From Megalopta genalis (Eukaryota; Arthropoda; Insecta; Hymenoptera; Halictidae): a DNA stretch of 64,000 nt. Position 1 is the stretch's first letter; every line of letters starts with the position of its first letter. The notes under the pieces are model-generated. The model worked only from the letters and a program-made list of their open reading frames with translations. It was not told the origin of the DNA and did not search any database. The stretch spans positions 2,605,001 through 2,669,000 of the forward strand of contig NC_135018.1 of assembly GCF_051020955.1 (NCBI RefSeq), in the 5' to 3' direction. The translations under genes were made by a program, and so were the position numbers. Of the stretch, positions 62,901 through 64,000 are shown piece by piece.

Positions 62901-63418
62901 AACTGTAAGTACATTGTGCTCTTGAAATGAGAATCATTATTATTAACTATTGTATGAATATTTAAAGAAAAAGAGAAACAGAATAACGAACACAATTAGT
63001 ACTTCCTACTATTCAGGTTGTATTTTACAAGCTTGCACATGGGATACACAAATAAAATCTGCACTCTAATGCTTTCAATTGCCTTAATGTTCGATCTTGT
63101 GCGGTAACAGTCGAATGGCATATTCAATACTCCTCGTCTTTTCTAGACATAACTCCCGATGGTACACTGCGTCAGAGCGGACACAAAAGTTATTACTGTT
63201 CTTTATACAGCATTGCACGAAGACTTATACCGTTGTCCTTTGGGGTCTGTATCCAACAAATTTCGAAGGATTTAGTGCGGTAATACGACATCATTTGTAC
63301 TTGTAAAGTTCAGCTTTGATTTTCGCGTTCGGTATGATTCTACTAAATTACTTTTCCTTTGCAGCTTGTCAGGGCGTCTTTCTCCTATTTCGCAGTTATG
63401 TATTCTATGCAGACGTGA
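59957..63418 (+). CDS. OR-8: odorant receptor, complete, 384 aa (recent duplicate of OR-7)
   Basis: Intact insect odorant receptor with exons exactly the size of those of OR-7: 59957-60097, 60609-60731, 60881-60998, 61427-61661, 61769-61882, 61964-62054, 62759-62904, 63147-63279, 63365-63418; 1155 coding bases. Exon 1 differs from OR-7 by a single base (R to L at its last codon). Exons 2, 4, 7 and 8 differ by roughly 10-15 percent, mostly by amino-acid changes, whereas introns 7 and 8 and the promoter region are almost identical. Motifs: VGLWPYDNTWF, LPSGNDKSVDR, GPEVVTHVF, ANYLGQIVTDSS, RWYTASERTQK, LVRASFSYFAVMYS. No stop or frameshift. The last OR in the window; what lies to the right cannot be seen. 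Confidence 0.92.
62447..62626. mobile_element. M1-type MITE (OR-8 intron 6)
   Basis: Ends CAGTAAATTCTCCACAACTG and GTCAATTAAGGAGATTTTACTG; matches both units in OR-7. A further M1 fragment lies at 62171-62223. Confidence 0.8.
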
Positions 63419-63510
63419 ATAATTTAAGATGCCTAATGATCTCTTATCAGATAACTAGTTACTTTTCAAACTTCACCGTAATTGTTGCGTGTTACGTTTC
63501 TCCCTGTATA

Positions 63511-63763
63511 GTAATTTCTCCGCGCTCATTCGCGCTCATTCATTGAGCGTTAATTCGCGCTCAATTTGCGCTGGAAAATGGGGAAGTATCTCCTCTTCTC
63601 TCCTTGGGAACAGGAGATACGATTATTCGGGGCTTGTGTCTCATTTTTATAGTTATTGACAATCAGTAATTATAAAAAATGAGTCGCGAGCCTCGAATCT
63701 CCTCTTCCCAAATTGTACATTTTTGTGCGCAATCTAAGCGCGAATTAGGGAGAAATTATCCTA
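63511..63763. mobile_element. M1-type MITE
   Basis: TTCGCGCTCATTCGCGCTCA repeats at the left and GCGCGAATTAGGGAGAAATT at the right, with GGAGATACGATTATTCG / CTCGAATCTCCTCTTCCC arms. Confidence 0.7.
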
Positions 63764-63877
63764 TTGATAATTACTTACTTGATGATCGTATTATTTGTGA
63801 TATGTTTATGATGAGTGTAAACCAAATATGTCAACTAACTCTTACAATTTGACACTATTAGTGTATATTTTATTAGT

Positions 63878-63949
63878 TTATTCGCTTTCGTCCACAGTCC
63901 AGCAATCCTTCTTGCTAGTTTGCTCCTCTTCTGAATCCTCGTGTTCTTT
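63878..63949 (-). CDS. Candidate last exon of an unknown minus-strand gene
   Basis: On the minus strand, an acceptor-like TTGTTTAG precedes an open stretch of 23 codons that is strongly acidic and polar (begins KEHEDSEEEQ, ends VDESE) and stops at TAA, with AATAAA overlapping and just past the stop. This composition suits the tail of a soluble protein and is unlike the OR genes. It is short and could be chance. I do not recognise it; if real, the gene converges on the OR array from the right and marks its border. Confidence 0.3.
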   Translation of the reverse strand, partial: KEHEDSEEEQTSKKDCWTVDESE

Positions 63950-64000
63950 CTAAACAACACAGGGTCCCATATTAAGAACGTTCTATGTTTAGAAAAAAGA

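Larger units (their letters stand above)
59145..63510 (+). repeat. Segmental tandem duplication, unit B (with OR-8)
   Basis: Matches 53505-58593. Shorter than unit A because intron 6 has one MITE unit instead of two and lacks the GC-rich insertion. Confidence 0.85.
63419..64000. other. Downstream of OR-8
   Basis: Holds the end of duplication unit B, an M1-type MITE (63511-63763) and the candidate minus-strand exon at 63878-63949. Confidence 0.5.

Noticed and set aside
1..64000. tRNA and other RNA genes
   Set aside because: I saw no cloverleaf with A and B boxes; the repeated hairpins are MITE arms.

Overview
This window is AT-rich eukaryotic nuclear DNA from an insect, most probably a hymenopteran (bee, ant or wasp). 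It has split genes with GT-AG introns, long AT microsatellites, mariner-type and TTAA-type transposons, and a tandem array of seven-transmembrane odorant receptor (OR) genes carrying the N-terminal 'GLWP' signature and the short C-terminal 'SFSYFT' exon typical of Hymenoptera. I cannot name the species. All gene models were assembled by eye from splice signals, reading phase and paralogue-to-paralogue comparison; none has transcript support.

Layout: eight OR genes lie head-to-tail on the + strand. OR-1 (1-3078) is cut by the left window edge. OR-2 (4537-11007), OR-3 (13076-20494), OR-4 (23794-31479), OR-5 (36871-43403), OR-6 (46608-52611), OR-7 (54345-58500) and OR-8 (59957-63418) are complete and intact, encoding 384-398 residues. 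The seven complete genes share nine exons with intron phases 0,0,1,2,2,0,2,0, and exons 6 and 8 keep fixed lengths of 91 and 133 bp. OR-7 and OR-8 are a recent tandem duplication with about 5 kb of shared sequence including the promoter region. At the right edge, after OR-8, there is a weak candidate for the last exon of a minus-strand gene that would close the array.

Introns and spacers are packed with non-autonomous transposons: a very abundant fold-back TA-target MITE (TIR beginning CAGTAATGTCTCCC), a second TA-target fold-back MITE (TIR CAGGGTGTCCC), several TTAA-flanked, piggyBac-like MITE families, two internally deleted mariner copies, and GC-rich fold-back elements. Many are nested, and several nested composites occur more than once, so they appear to have moved or been copied as units. 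AT microsatellites often sit in the loops of these elements.

Functionally the genes should act as a set of ligand-specific receptors, each co-expressed with the Orco co-receptor (not in this window) in antennal sensory neurons. The array shows ongoing duplication, patchy homogenisation and amino-acid diversification, clearest in the OR-7/OR-8 pair. I found no RNA genes, no CRISPR-like system and no non-receptor gene I can name.
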